The position numbers and the translations under genes are program-made. The notes below the pieces were generated by a model that worked only from the letters and a program-made list of their open reading frames with translations, was not told where the DNA came from and did not search any database. 64,000 nucleotides of DNA from Eumeta japonica (taxonomy: Eukaryota > Arthropoda > Insecta > Lepidoptera > Psychidae), in NCBI GenBank assembly GCA_005406025.1, contig BGZK01000140.1:310001-374000 (forward strand). Direction: 5' to 3'. This document shows, in pieces, positions 47,755 to 58,900 of the stretch. Each line of letters opens with the position of its first letter. The stretch's first letter is position 1.

Positions 47755-50700
47755 CTCTGTGTGCAGTATGGAATTTGTGATTGAAGTTAGCCGAGTTAAA
47801 TTTCTTTAATTCCTGATACACCTCCATTAAAATTTTGCTGAAACTAGGCATGCATTTTTTAAAATACTGAAATTTCAATAATCTTTTTCTTCTAATAAGT
47901 CTAAAGCAATATGATTTCAAATATAAAATCTAAATTTTGTTTATGCAGTTTTAACACCGTGTACTATATATTTTTCCGATTTTTTTCTTTAGTGAAAGGT
48001 AAAGGACTTTTTGTTTTCCATCTATATCTGTTTTTGATTTTCATCGTATTTGGAAAGTAAAAATTTCATAAAAGGAAATATATTATATTTAAGGATTTAT
48101 TTAATAAACAAAGATTATAATTATAAATTAAACGTGTGGCATTCGGGGACTGCCGCGGTAAGGCTATTGCATAGCATTTTTTATCAATTTATGCAATTAT
48201 AATTATTTATTTATTTATGCAGTATTTTTTTTCTTTCATATTAATTCAAGTTTTTCATCATTTTGTTCATTAATAAATGCACTTTGTTTATTCATATTTA
48301 AAACACTTTATACACAAATTTTACGCACATAGCTATTCACCAGCAACTGCTGTTCACTGTTGTACATAGGTACACCTGTGTATACATATATACCTACATG
48401 TATACTTACGAGGCACATGCGGTGAGTGTGGCGTTATAAAGATATGATAGATACCTATACACCTATATACTTTCTCACAAACAGCTGCTTACGTATTCGT
48501 CCGATTTCAGAGCAGCTCGTCTCGATCCGTGCGAGCTTCGTACAGTCGTACCATATACATAAACGTTAAGCGAACGCTCGGCCGAGCTACATGGTAGGCG
48601 GAGTGGGGAGTGTTAGGCTTTATTTTCGTTACGGATTTTTTTGATTCGGTCGCCGCACTCAAAGCCCGTTATAAAAGCTATGCAATAACTTAATAAAATT
48701 TATTCAATATTAAGATCTCAAAAGAAATAAAGCCAAAAACTACTCCCTGTCAGCATAAAATTTTGTAGCTATGGAACGTACTAGATAAAATATTTAGATA
48801 TCAGAATGCATCATGTAACAAACCTGTAGCGCGATAGAGGCAGTATCGAAACGATAATAAACAGGCGTTATTTATATTCACTAAAGAGGATTAATTTTCA
48901 TCGATCAGTTCGCTATTTAATATCTATAAATATACATATGTATCGATCTTTGCGATCATATTATTTTCAGATTAAAAATTCTGATAAAATATCGAAGAGC
49001 ATGTATCACTAATATAAGGAACCATGTAAATAAACGCTTTCATATTTTGTCGTTACGTAGTAGGTGCGCGGCGGGCTATCGACCGCCGATGGCGCCGCGC
49101 ATGCGGCGCTGGCGGGAACGCATTTGTGGACCGATTTGATACTGTAACAGAATGGTATTATCAAGTGCTGTAGAAAACAGCGTGTGGCGTGGACTTTATA
49201 CTTATATTGCAACGGTCTGTTTCGGCATTTCTTTTGATGTGTTAGCGGATAGCAGGTTATAAGGATGATATATTTTGGTTCTTTGGTGGCATTAGATCTG
49301 CTTTCTTGGAGATCTAATGGAATAAAATGTCTAGATGCAATAAATGAATTTAGTTTTTTATTTGCTTTTGTCACCGAATAACGTGTAGGTATTTCAGTGG
49401 TTGTCACTCACAACCATGTTTACTCGATTGCAATGGACGAAAATAACGGTTAGACGATATTAGTCTTTGTTTAATATGTCTATGTTCCACAATAGCACAG
49501 CCACGTTTGTATGCATAATCGTCTAAATACTGGCTGGAAATTATATGAAAAAATAGATGTGGAACAAAGGGAATACGTTAAAAAGTTTCACTCCAAACCG
49601 CTTGTGTGGATTATTTAATAATAGATATAAGAAATATGTAATGTAGAAACAGTCATCCATGTTAACGTATAATTAAGCTTCGATCTCAATTCCGATATCA
49701 ATTGTAGTTTTTGTTCTAATAAATTGTTATTTTATAGTAATTTAATACGATCTTCAATTATATTAATGCGTATTGACGCATTAATATAATTGAAGATCGT
49801 ATTAAATTACTATTAAATGAAATTTAATACGGGAAGTCTTAATATATTTATTTTATTTATTTGAGCCACGTAGGCGACAAGTATCCAAAAACAGAAAATA
49901 CAGCGGTTGTCTAGACTTGATAAAAAAATGTGATAACTGGAAAAATGTAGACGTTTCTAAAGTTTAATGAGCGCCTTGCTAATTTGATAAGCAATAATTA
50001 TAACCACTGATTAGAATAAAAATATTTATTTTAACATAATCTCTAATAAAACCTTTTTAAGTTTTTAAGTTAAGTCCGTAATTTGTATTTGATAAATCTT
50101 CGATTATGTTGTAAGTAAGTTTCCTATATTTATTAGTAAATAAACCAGAAAAAGACTTTACTCTTTCGTACACGCGATATCACATCACACATACTAAGGT
50201 GTTACTTGTAGTTTTTATTGTAATTAAGCGTTAAAATTTGCGGAAGGAGTTGCCGCTAAAAGCTTGCTAATATAATAAACTTTGTGGTCGCACAACAACG
50301 AATGCGTGGAGCTAAAACATGTTTTCTTTTCTTCGCCCAATTTCGCTTGCGTCACAAATGGCTGCAGCACCTTGGGCTTTTAAGTTAATATTTATAGTAT
50401 GTAGTAAAAATAAAATAGTGTTTTGTATTATGTACTGTAATACCCGAAGAAGGATCCAATATTTCCAGAATTTGAAAATATTTGCGTCATACCTACTTTT
50501 TTATGCACACAAAAATCATCGACGTTTTTAGTCTATATTGTGACACAAGGAGTGAATCAAGTTTGTTTAATATACTACTAAAACAAAATTGTATAACATT
50601 TTTGTATAAGTATGTACCTATTTGATTAAGAAAAGAAATATTTTGGTTTAGACCTCAATTGAATACATCTTATTTATATATGCGCTGTATATTACAACAT

Positions 50701-52560
50701 ATGGGGATTTAACTTAAGGTCAAAAACGAAATTCAGGCTGGATTTCAGATCGAATTCGAATAGCGATAATCGAAACCGTTATTTAAGTTGACATATGGAG
50801 ATAAATAATATATGGAATACAATTATTAATGAATCTGTATATGCATATATATATGTATGGACGAAACTACGCGATATCAGCTTTTATTGAATACGCATAA
50901 ATAAATAATCGATACTAAAGACGAGTAACTATTGTTCTAACTCCGTTTTTAAACTTGAAAGACAAGAAGGAAAATGCTAAAAGTGCGACTTTAGCCGTGA
51001 AGATAAACGGCCGAGATGGTCACGAGAGAATAAAAAAGCAATTAATCAGCTGTCTAAATATACAATGAGCCACCTGCTCTAACAATACTCCGACGGCAGG
51101 TCTCGCCTGTCGTTGTCTCTGGACACCTAGACGGTATTAGCTATGACAGCGTCTCGCTTGTTGCATTGCTTTTGCTACACCCATAGACATACTACATGAC
51201 ATACGTAGGTTGATTAAATAACGAGAAATATCGATTGAACATATTCTCGGTTGTCATAGAGAATAGAATAATATTGATTTTTGGTCACATTGCGAGGTAA
51301 ATATTAAAAAATGATATCCGAAAAATCAAGTGGTTTTTAGAAATATTGCGAATTAAAAAATAGGCTAAACTGTGTTTGTCTTTACATGGCCGTAGATGGT
51401 TTTGCATGACGACATCTACGAGTGATGTATGGGGCAGTCAAATTATTTGTTATGAGCACGGAACTGGACCCTCCTTGTAATTCGGGGATCAATTGAAATA
51501 GCTGAACATATAAAGTAACATCACAAGAGGTTATTCATAGAGATAGAAATGAGTACCAAAAAAGGAAATCAAGTTCAATATAAAATTGATTGTTTTTGGA
51601 ACATGTGTTAGCTTAAAACGAGCCATACGCCGTTGTCTCGTTTTCATATCCGACTTATTACTTTACCTTTGTATTCATATTTATGAAGTTAGATGTTGAA
51701 TTTGGCCATTTTTTACTATATTTTATCTTCGGTTTACTCATTTTTTGCTTTGTTTTAGCTGAAACCTACCACAAAAACAACTTAATTTTTTCAACTTACA
51801 GATTTTAAACGCAATTTTCATTTTTAATTTAAGTAAAAATTTTTATATTAAAAAGTATTTAACATCTTTTAAGAGCTTGGTTAGATAATTAAACTTTATA
51901 ATTCATCTGTCTTTTGATTGTGGCGCATTAAACTCGTATCGATTCCCAATTTTCGATTGGCGATCGTAATTATTCGTAACATTTCTAGTTGCAGCGTAAG
52001 CACTGTTAGACACTTGGTTTCGCCACACCGTTGATTAGTTCGTTCGTTTCCTATATCACCGATTTTAAACTTTAAAAAAAAATGTGTAAAATTGGAGAAT
52101 GGTAACTTAAAAAGTTTGTACGCGGTAAACATAAACAGACATATCTTCGTTTTCATTATAGCCTATGTGTTAACCGTACACAGAGTTAGATACGGTATAT
52201 GCAATTCGGTTTATTAGTTCTAACGTGAAATAAAAACCAAAAACACTCGATTTTTTTTGGTTTTAAGATATTAATCAGGATTATAATTTCACTTAAGAGA
52301 TGTGCATTCTCAAAAAGGAATTGAATTTACATTAGATGTGAGAGATCTATAGTAAGGTTAATAATTATTTTTATACAATAGGAAGATAAAGAAATTCATT
52401 GGCGCCAATATAACATACACCGGTAATACCATTTGAACATTTCTTATCTGTACTACTTAGTATGCACGATAGTATTAAAAATGTCTTTTAAAATTATAAA
52501 CATGTTTTAACTAGGTACATAAAAAAGAAAACAAAAAAATAACTTATTATTTTACACTCT
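47755..52560. other. Gene-poor AT-rich stretch
   Basis: The longest ORF is a 132-codon minus-strand frame at 49009-49407 crossing a GC-rich patch (49060-49110). I see no domain and do not believe it. A second GC-rich patch lies at 48500-48610. A perfect palindrome is at 49734-49813. Confidence 0.5.
49734..49813. repeat. Perfect 37-bp-arm palindrome with 6-bp loop
   Basis: The left arm 49734-49770 (starts ATAGTAATTTAATACGATC, ends ATTAATGCG) is matched base for base by the right arm 49777-49813 around the loop TATTGA. No flanking TIR element structure. It would form a 37-bp hairpin in RNA of either strand. Confidence 0.95.
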
Positions 52561-52569
52561 GTGCCCACG

Positions 52570-52908
52570 CTATGACAAATTATTTTGACGTGATAACGTC
52601 TTATAAATCAATGAACGCTGACTGCACGCACGAAAAAGCATGACTCATTTTCGCGTTCCGCTTGAGTCGAGCGTGCGAGCGAGAGAGCTCTCTTCCACTC
52701 CATCGGCCGATGCGTCCGAGTAGAAGAGAGATAGTGGCCGCACACAACCTACACGTGAGCTGTTTATAAAGTGAAGTGAAAAGTTAATGTGGTTTCCATT
52801 GTTCACTACAACAACAATTGCGGCAAGTTATAATAATTAAATTCAATTCATAAAAATATGCAATTTCTCATCAATGTTTTCTTATGACGTTATCACGTAA
52901 AATTATCG
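52570..52908. mobile_element. TIR element with ACGTGATAACGTC ends and GC-rich core
   Basis: The left end ATTTTGACGTGATAACGTCT and the right end ATGACGTTATCACGTAAAAT are inverted, about 300 bp apart. The core (52640-52760) is GC-rich with GCGTGCGAGCGAGAGAGCTC. It looked at first like a promoter island, but the inverted ends point to a mobile element. Confidence 0.55.
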
Positions 52909-54170
52909 CTCGTAAACCGATATTTAACAGACAACCAATTTTTTTAATTTAAATCGTGTGTCGAAATTAATAGCTACCTAATTATTTACGGTTATTTATG
53001 ATTACTCACACTGGGCAAATATTTAGTATAGTGCGATAGCTAGCCTATGCCGCAAGAGCCGAGTAGGTATATATCATAATATGGCAGTGTTTTGGCGCGC
53101 TCGTCGCACCGCGGCCGCAGCTGGCGTCCTGTCTGTCTAGCCAAACAACAGACAGACTGGCATCTGGCATTTGTTATCACCGACTCCATCGTTAAATTCA
53201 TTGTCTTATAAAATATCTTTTATTACTAGCGTATTGGATTATCTACGCTCGGGATGTTTTCTAGGCGAAAGCTTATATACTTACTTATTTAGCGGAATGA
53301 TGAATATGTTGTTTAAATAAAGTCATGAACTAAACGGTGTCTATGGCACAGAAACTAATGAATTGAGTTATTACACAGTATGCGGTTCCATACACCTTTT
53401 GGCGAACGTTAAATAAGTGCTATGCTAGGTATTCCCGTTCTGTCCGAAATAAAATGATTGCGGGTGGGCACGTTTTTAATGCCATAACATTGTACGTGTA
53501 AATTTAAATCAAGACATATATATCACATAACACGTAAAATACGTTATTACATTTTATGAGACTGCAATTTTTACAGAAGAATTCAACTCAATTTTCTCTC
53601 GAGAAGAATAAACAACAAACTTAAGAGCGTGGATCCAGCCCTCAAAAAAGGGTGTGTTTGCAGTCACCCGAAAATCGGCCAAGTACGACTCGGAGTATGA
53701 ACTCTCTGATGATTAATATAGTGCACTCCTAAAAAGATTTTACAAAATATAAGACGTGCTGACAAGATTTTGTGCAGTGTATAGTTCCACGTGGGCAAAG
53801 CCGTGGGGCCAAAACTAGCAAATGAATAAACCTGTTTAAATGTTAGTTTATTCGCTCACGAATATTACAAAATTAAATGTGTGTTTGCTTGCATATCACA
53901 ATGTCACAATGAATTCTAAACTACTGAACCGATTTTGATGAAATTTTTACAACTTCAAAGGATATCAAGCTAAATTAAAAGCTATATACATCTTACATTA
54001 ATTAATTTTATTTAGGTATGTACTTACTTAAATTAAAGATTCGAGCTTATGTTTCTTTCTCGCTAAAACGTTGATAATTTCATCGATATGTAGTTTCAAT
54101 TTTTTTGTGTATATTTAGTAGAGCTAGCCCGGGTAATCTATTCTGTGCCATTGAGTCACTTAAGCTATAT
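52909..54170. other. Non-coding stretch with retroelement-like debris
   Basis: A GC-rich patch at 53090-53160 includes GCACCGCGGCCGCAGCTGGC and a small hairpin (GTCTGTCT with AGACAGAC). About 53785-53980 has the retroelement 3'-end phrases CACGTGGGCAAAGCCGTGGG and CTAAACTACTGAACCGATTT. No gene seen. Confidence 0.45.
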
Positions 54171-54171
54171 T

Positions 54172-54470
54172 TTACTCCGTGAAGGTAGAAAAAGATCTTT
54201 CTGCTGTAGCTACGCTGACAGTAAGATATGCTAGTATTTGTAAGGAAATTTTTATTTTAGGGTACAAATTTTGGTCGCACGGTTCAATGAGATGAGCTAC
54301 CGTCTCCAGTATGGCTGAATTGTTTTCACATTCTTTTTTCCATTTGCCCATTCGGAGTCGGTATTCATTGATAACTGTCGATTCGCTATCGATTATGAAT
54401 AGCCAGTATATTGGAACCACTTTGATCACTGTCTCGATGTAGATATCCCAGTCCCTGACACTTACTGGTT
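54172..54470 (-). pseudogene. hAT-family transposase, C-terminal dimerisation remnant
   Basis: On the minus strand the frame ends ...NLYPKIKISLQILAYLTVSV then ATAERSFSTFTE and a stop. The pattern L-P-I---L-ILA-LPVS-A-AERSFS is the conserved hAT C-terminal dimerisation region (also in ZMYM-like domesticated copies). Upstream residues are open to about 54470 but contain no catalytic core, so it is a 5'-truncated relic about 85-100 codons long. Confidence 0.8.
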
Positions 54471-54695
54471 TAAGTAGAAAATTCCCAACTGAAATAGGTT
54501 GCGTACCTCCGGAGATACTCTCTGCCCCAAATCATTATAATGGAATCTGATAGAGGTATGTAAAATTATTTCGGAAAGTACTCTTCTGTCTACTACGCCT
54601 GATAATTATATAACATTATGTCAAAAAACAATCAACGCAATTTACCCTGACTGACAATAACAAAAAACTTTATAAAGATTGCTACTTGCTCAAAA

Positions 54696-55082
54696 AATCT
54701 ATTGAGATCGGTATCGATAAGAGATCTATTGAGATTGAGATCGGTATCGATAAGAGATCTATTGAGATTGAGATCGGTATCGATAAGAGATCTATTGACA
54801 TTGAGATCGGTATCGATAAGAGATCTATTGAGATTGAGATCGGTATCGATAAGAAATCTATTGAGATTGAGATCGGTATCGATAAGAGATCTATTCAGAT
54901 TGAGATCGGTATCGATAAGAGATCTATTGAGATTGGTATCGATAAGAGATCTATTGAGATTGAGATCGGTATCGATAAGAGATCTATTGAGATTGAGATC
55001 GGTATCGATAAGAGATCTATTGAGATTGAGATCAGTATCGATAAGAGATCTATTGGGATTGAGATCAGTATTGGTAAGAGAT
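54696..55082. repeat. 33-bp minisatellite carrying 11 TATCGATA motifs
   Basis: Unit: ATTGAGATTGAGATCGG then TATCGATAAGAGATCT (33 bp), about 12 copies, with the first copy and one internal copy shortened to 27 bp. Exact TATCGATA starts at 54712, 54745, 54778, 54811, 54844, 54877, 54910, 54937, 54970, 55003 and 55036; the twelfth copy is mutated. Because 33 is a multiple of three, the array stays open in two plus frames (11-residue unit SIEIEIGIDKR in one) and one minus frame, creating ORFs of 178, 136 and 106 codons that are probably not genes. Confidence 0.95.
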
Positions 55083-55676
55083 TATATCCAATGCCCACAC
55101 TTTCACGGTTAAAGTGTGACGTCACAAGGTTATTAATTAGCGTTATGGGCGTCCCCATCGTGCCCACAACGGCGGATCCGCGCATGATTACAAACTTGAT
55201 GCTAACTTTTACCAAATATTAATTTTGCAAAATCACGATCATATACAAAACGATTGTAGAAAGAATCGACCCACTACAAAGTTGAACTGGTTATATTTGT
55301 GCTCGAAATAATAGGAACTTTGATTACATTTTTTTTCTAAGTGTATGTTTAATAACTTTGTTAATGTTAAGTATATGTTTAATGACTTCAAAATTTATAT
55401 GAAGGGAAATTTTGTGTACCTACAAGGACCTTAGTTAACATGCGCACATGTTGCTCTTTATCGTCTAGGATCTTTGTTGTAGTTTGAACCACACTCTCAC
55501 GGTTGCCTGTGTAGTAGGTACACAGTAGGTAAACTGTGTAGTAGGTAAACTACAACATTTCTTTCACGACAGGCGGTTGGCTCGTACATGATTCATCGTC
55601 CAAGCTGGAGTTTTCTGTGGAAGATCGTTCAAAAAAAGTAAAATCGCCCTTAGGGCCTCTTCCACCGCCTTCTTAT

Positions 55677-55824
55677 AAACTGATATTTAACAAAAGGTCA
55701 CTTTAAAAATAAAATTTGCGTCCCACGTTCTCCTTTTAACAGTTGTTCGAGCTAAAATCCATTAAAACGAAGACATGGAACGCAAATTTTATTTTAAGAT
55801 TACCTTTTTGTTAAATATCAGTTT
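55677..55824. mobile_element. 148-bp inverted-repeat element
   Basis: AAACTGATATTTAACAAAAG at the left is matched by CTTTTTGTTAAATATCAGTTT at the right; the arms extend through a TAAAATAAAATTTGCG-type phrase to about 50 bp each, with a short centre. MITE-like, no ORF. Confidence 0.7.
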
Positions 55825-55887
55825 AAATGGAGTAATGTAGTAGGCAATGAAGCAATTATTTCTTGTGCAACATTTTTTCAGTTAAGT

Positions 55888-56431
55888 TAAGGTGACCAAT
55901 TATTTTTTGCTCAAAAAGAGTACACTTTGCAAGTATTTCATAGGTGAAAAAAAAGAAGAAAAAACGATAAAAACTTTATTTTCTTTTAAAAATATATTTT
56001 TCTTCGGAGTGGATTTTTTTGCTAAATGAGGATGTTCGTCTAATAATGTAGCCACACCTGAACAACTTTCATTTTGCATATTAAATTTGACTGTTAAGAC
56101 GGCAGATACGATCTCTCAATTGTGCCGGAAACGAAAGCCATATGTGCGCGCGAAATTGAAATCACCGGCAAACTCGTGTCCGGTGTTTGTCCTGTCCTCT
56201 GACGTGCCGGAACGGCGAGCAATATGCGCGCGTGAAATTCAAATCACTGTCAAAATAATTTTAAATATTTATATATAAAATTGAAATAAAATAATCTAAA
56301 AAAATGTTTTAGAAATACAAATGAGTGTAAAGTTATACAAATGAGTACTTTCAGAGTACAGAATTTGAAAAGAGTCTGGTTTGCGAAAAAAGAGCACAAA
56401 ACTCAGCAAATGAGTACAGTTGGTCACCTTA
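55888..56431. mobile_element. 544-bp TIR element with exact 7-bp target duplication
   Basis: Ends TAAGGTGACCAA...TTGGTCACCTTA, flanked by GTTAAGT at 55881-55887 and 56432-56438. The subterminal regions repeat GAGTAC several times. The middle carries two diverged direct copies of a GTGCCGGAA...CGCGCG-GAAATTGAAATCAC segment (about 56121 and 56205). No transposase, so non-autonomous. 7 bp is near the 8-bp duplications of hAT/P elements, but the superfamily is unassigned. Confidence 0.75.
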
Positions 56432-56438
56432 GTTAAGT

Positions 56439-56795
56439 ATTATAATAATAGATCAGTAAAAATGTTTTCTGACGAACAATGCCTTTAATTCTTATTGTTA
56501 CGGACAGCCGTGCTCTTAGCGATAATTTATAAATAAATGTATTATTGCTTTAAAAAACGGACTAGGTTAAGAATTCTTTTGGTTTTGTATTGTATTGTGT
56601 GTGTTAATTAAATAATCCGAATAGTTGTGTTTTTATTACCCGGGTAGGGATTAGTTGTAAGGAATTATATGTATTGTTTATTTTTGTATATTTATCATGT
56701 TTTTTATAATATTTCTTGTTTTACTTTTACTTTATCGTATTTTCATTGTAAATGCGAAATCATTGTGATGCCAATATGAATCGCCATACAAAATT
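56439..56795. other. AT-rich spacer before the Jockey element
   Basis: Strongly AT-rich, ending in AAATGCGAAATCATTGTGAT, which resembles the 3' end of another retroelement. No gene recognised. Confidence 0.35.
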
Positions 56796-58560
56796 GTGCT
56801 TTGGCAGGGGGACCGATCAGAGGCCGAGAATCGCGGCAGTCGTTACGGTACGACCGCGCATGGGTGTACCGAGCGGATATGGCGCTCATGCGTTCCTGTC
56901 GGCCCCGATACCGTCGCTGCCGGGAGACTATTATGTGTCTCCGACGGAAACAGCTCGGGCAATCTTCCGCCTACCCAAGCGAAAGGCGCCGGGACCCGAT
57001 GGGATTCCCACCATAGCCATCAAGCAGCTGCCTCGAAAGCCATGGTAGCGATGACCAGGCTCTTTAACGGGATACTGAGGACGGGTCACTTTCCGGCATG
57101 CTGGAAGACGGGACGCGTCATCGCCATCCCGAAAGCGGGCAAAGACTAGCGTCAAGCCAACGCCCGATCACGCTGCTGTCCCACATCGCCAAACTGTTTG
57201 AGCGCGTCCTGCTGCGACGCTTGCTCCGTCACCTGACTCCTAGACAGGAGCAGTTCGGGTTTCGCAGCGGACACTCTACAACGCTCCAGTTGGCGCGTGT
57301 ACTGCACCATATGGCCGTTGAGCACAACCGGGGGCGCCGCACCGTTGGAGTCTTTCTCGACATCGAGAAGGCGTTCGACCGAGTGTGGCACTCCGGATTG
57401 CTGTACAAACTTATTGAGAACCGGATCCCGCCTGCGCTGGTGCGGACAGTAGCGTCGTTCCTGAAGGACCGCGACTTTTACGTAACAGTCGCGACCTCGG
57501 ACCCGCGTCCCATCAGAGCCGGGGTACCACAAGGCAGCTGCCTATCGCCGTGCTTATACGCGGTGTACACTGATGATATTCCTACGCTCACGGACCAACT
57601 CCAACATTGGGAGGAGGACGTCATGCTGGCGCTATATGCAGACGACAGCGCGTATCTCGCATCATCTCGTCGGGCAGACCTCACTGCGGCTAAACTCCAG
57701 AGGATCCTCGACCTATTGCCGAACTGGCTGGACAGATGGCGTGTCGCCGTGAATGTCACGAAGACGGCCGCCCTTCTGACCGGCCAACAGCGTGCCATGC
57801 CAGCAAAACTGAGACTCCGGGGACAGGAGGTGGAATGGCAAATTAGGGTGCGATACCTGGGCGTACAAATAAATCGCTCCATGCGCATGGCCGCTCAGGT
57901 GGAACATGTTATCCATCAGAGCAGAGCCGCGCGGAGCATGTTGCGCCCAGTGCTTCGATCGCACCTGCCGCTCCGAGCCAAAGTCGCCTTATATAAAGGC
58001 TACATCCGTTCCCGGCTCACGTACGCAGCTCCAGCATGGTACGCACTTTGTTCAAGTTCACAAAAGAAGAGGATCCAAGCCCAGCAGAACATGACCCTAC
58101 GGATGATCGCGGGAGCGGGGCGGTATGTCTTAAATGACGTAATCGCTCGCGATCTCTGCATCGAAATCGTAGAGGAATTCATCCAGCGCATTGCTCGCCG
58201 GATGTTTGACATCGCTGACCAGGGCCCCTATGAATTCCTCCGGAACATCGCACCGATGCAAGAGAGGTCGCCGAGCGGCCGACCCCTCCCGAGAGAATTG
58301 ATCCGAACACCTTCTCCCAAACCCTAGTACCGGACTGATCAAGTTGGACTGGACACATATGTCACGGACCCCCCGTAAGGGGACCACCACTAGATCCGTC
58401 GGGGTCGTATCCCCGACGAGAAGACACCCGGGCTTGAGGCAAAAAAATAAGTCCTCCGTCCCGTATCTACACCCTTAAGAACGAGGGTGTGGAAGACCCA
58501 CGAACGAACGAGCTCATGCGTGAAAAATGCAAAATACATGGTCCCGCCCTCTCGATTAAA
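56796..58560 (+). pseudogene. Jockey-clade non-LTR retrotransposon, 5'-truncated, frameshifted
   Basis: GC-rich block against AT-rich flanks. The reverse transcriptase runs through three frames. First APIPSLPGDYYVSPTETA...KRKAPGPDGI (to about 57040), then MVAMTRLFNGILRTGHFPAC...IPKAGKD (to 57149), then a 409-codon frame from 57098 to 58327 that covers RPITLLSHIAKLFERVLL, EQFGFRSGHST, FLDIEKAFDRVWH, RAGVPQGSCLSP, the catalytic LYADDSAYLA box, and the thumb region (KVALYKGYIRSRLTYAAPAW). The endonuclease ORF2 N-terminus and ORF1 are absent. Two frameshifts (about 57040 and 57147) make it inactive, but the RT core is intact, so decay is recent. 3' UTR runs to about 58560 with no clear poly(A). 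Confidence 0.9.
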
Positions 58561-58639
58561 ATATATGCAACTCATATGAGTTGCACATATGTGCAGGCAG
58601 ATGCGCCATCTATAAATTGCAGCGGGATTGATGCAACGC

Positions 58640-58900
58640 GATCTCCCCGCCAGTTATAGACGTATAAGACTTTTGAGCGTATTAGGTAAATTATTTGAAA
58701 AAACGCTCAAAACTCGCCTAAGCCATCATCTCATAGTAAAAAGCTTTATAATTAATGAACAATTGGGCTTTAGACTTACACTAAAAAAATAATTGGTCAT
58801 TCTAACCAAAAGTTTGAACAACATAATGAATTTGCATCGTTGATTTTGAGCGTACCAAAGTTTTAGATGTTTTAGCTAACCTAGATTAGTTAATCATCTT
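58640..58900 (+). pseudogene. Older Jockey-type RT scrap
   Basis: In broken frames: SPASYRRIRLLSVLGKLFEK, TLKTRLSHHLIVKSFIINEQ, LGFRL, then VDFERTKVLDVLANL where the family has the FD-A-FDRVW box. It is far more AT-rich and diverged than the element just upstream, so a separate, older insertion. Stops interrupt at least two places. Confidence 0.65.

Noticed and set aside
49009..49407. 132-codon minus-strand ORF
   Set aside because: No recognisable domain; starts ATG but crosses a GC-rich patch and ends in AT-rich filler with no splice or promoter context.
52570..52908. GC-rich promoter island
   Set aside because: It is bounded by inverted ACGTGATAACGTC ends, which fits a mobile element better than a promoter; no exon lies next to it.
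54686..55222. ORFs of 178, 136 and 106 codons across the 33-bp array
   Set aside because: Open frames follow from a stop-free unit whose length is a multiple of three; they exist in several frames and on both strands and have no flanking gene structure.
57152..58390. Minus-strand ORFs of 60-136 codons opposite the Jockey element
   Set aside because: They mirror the GC-rich reverse transcriptase frame on the other strand and have no domain of their own.
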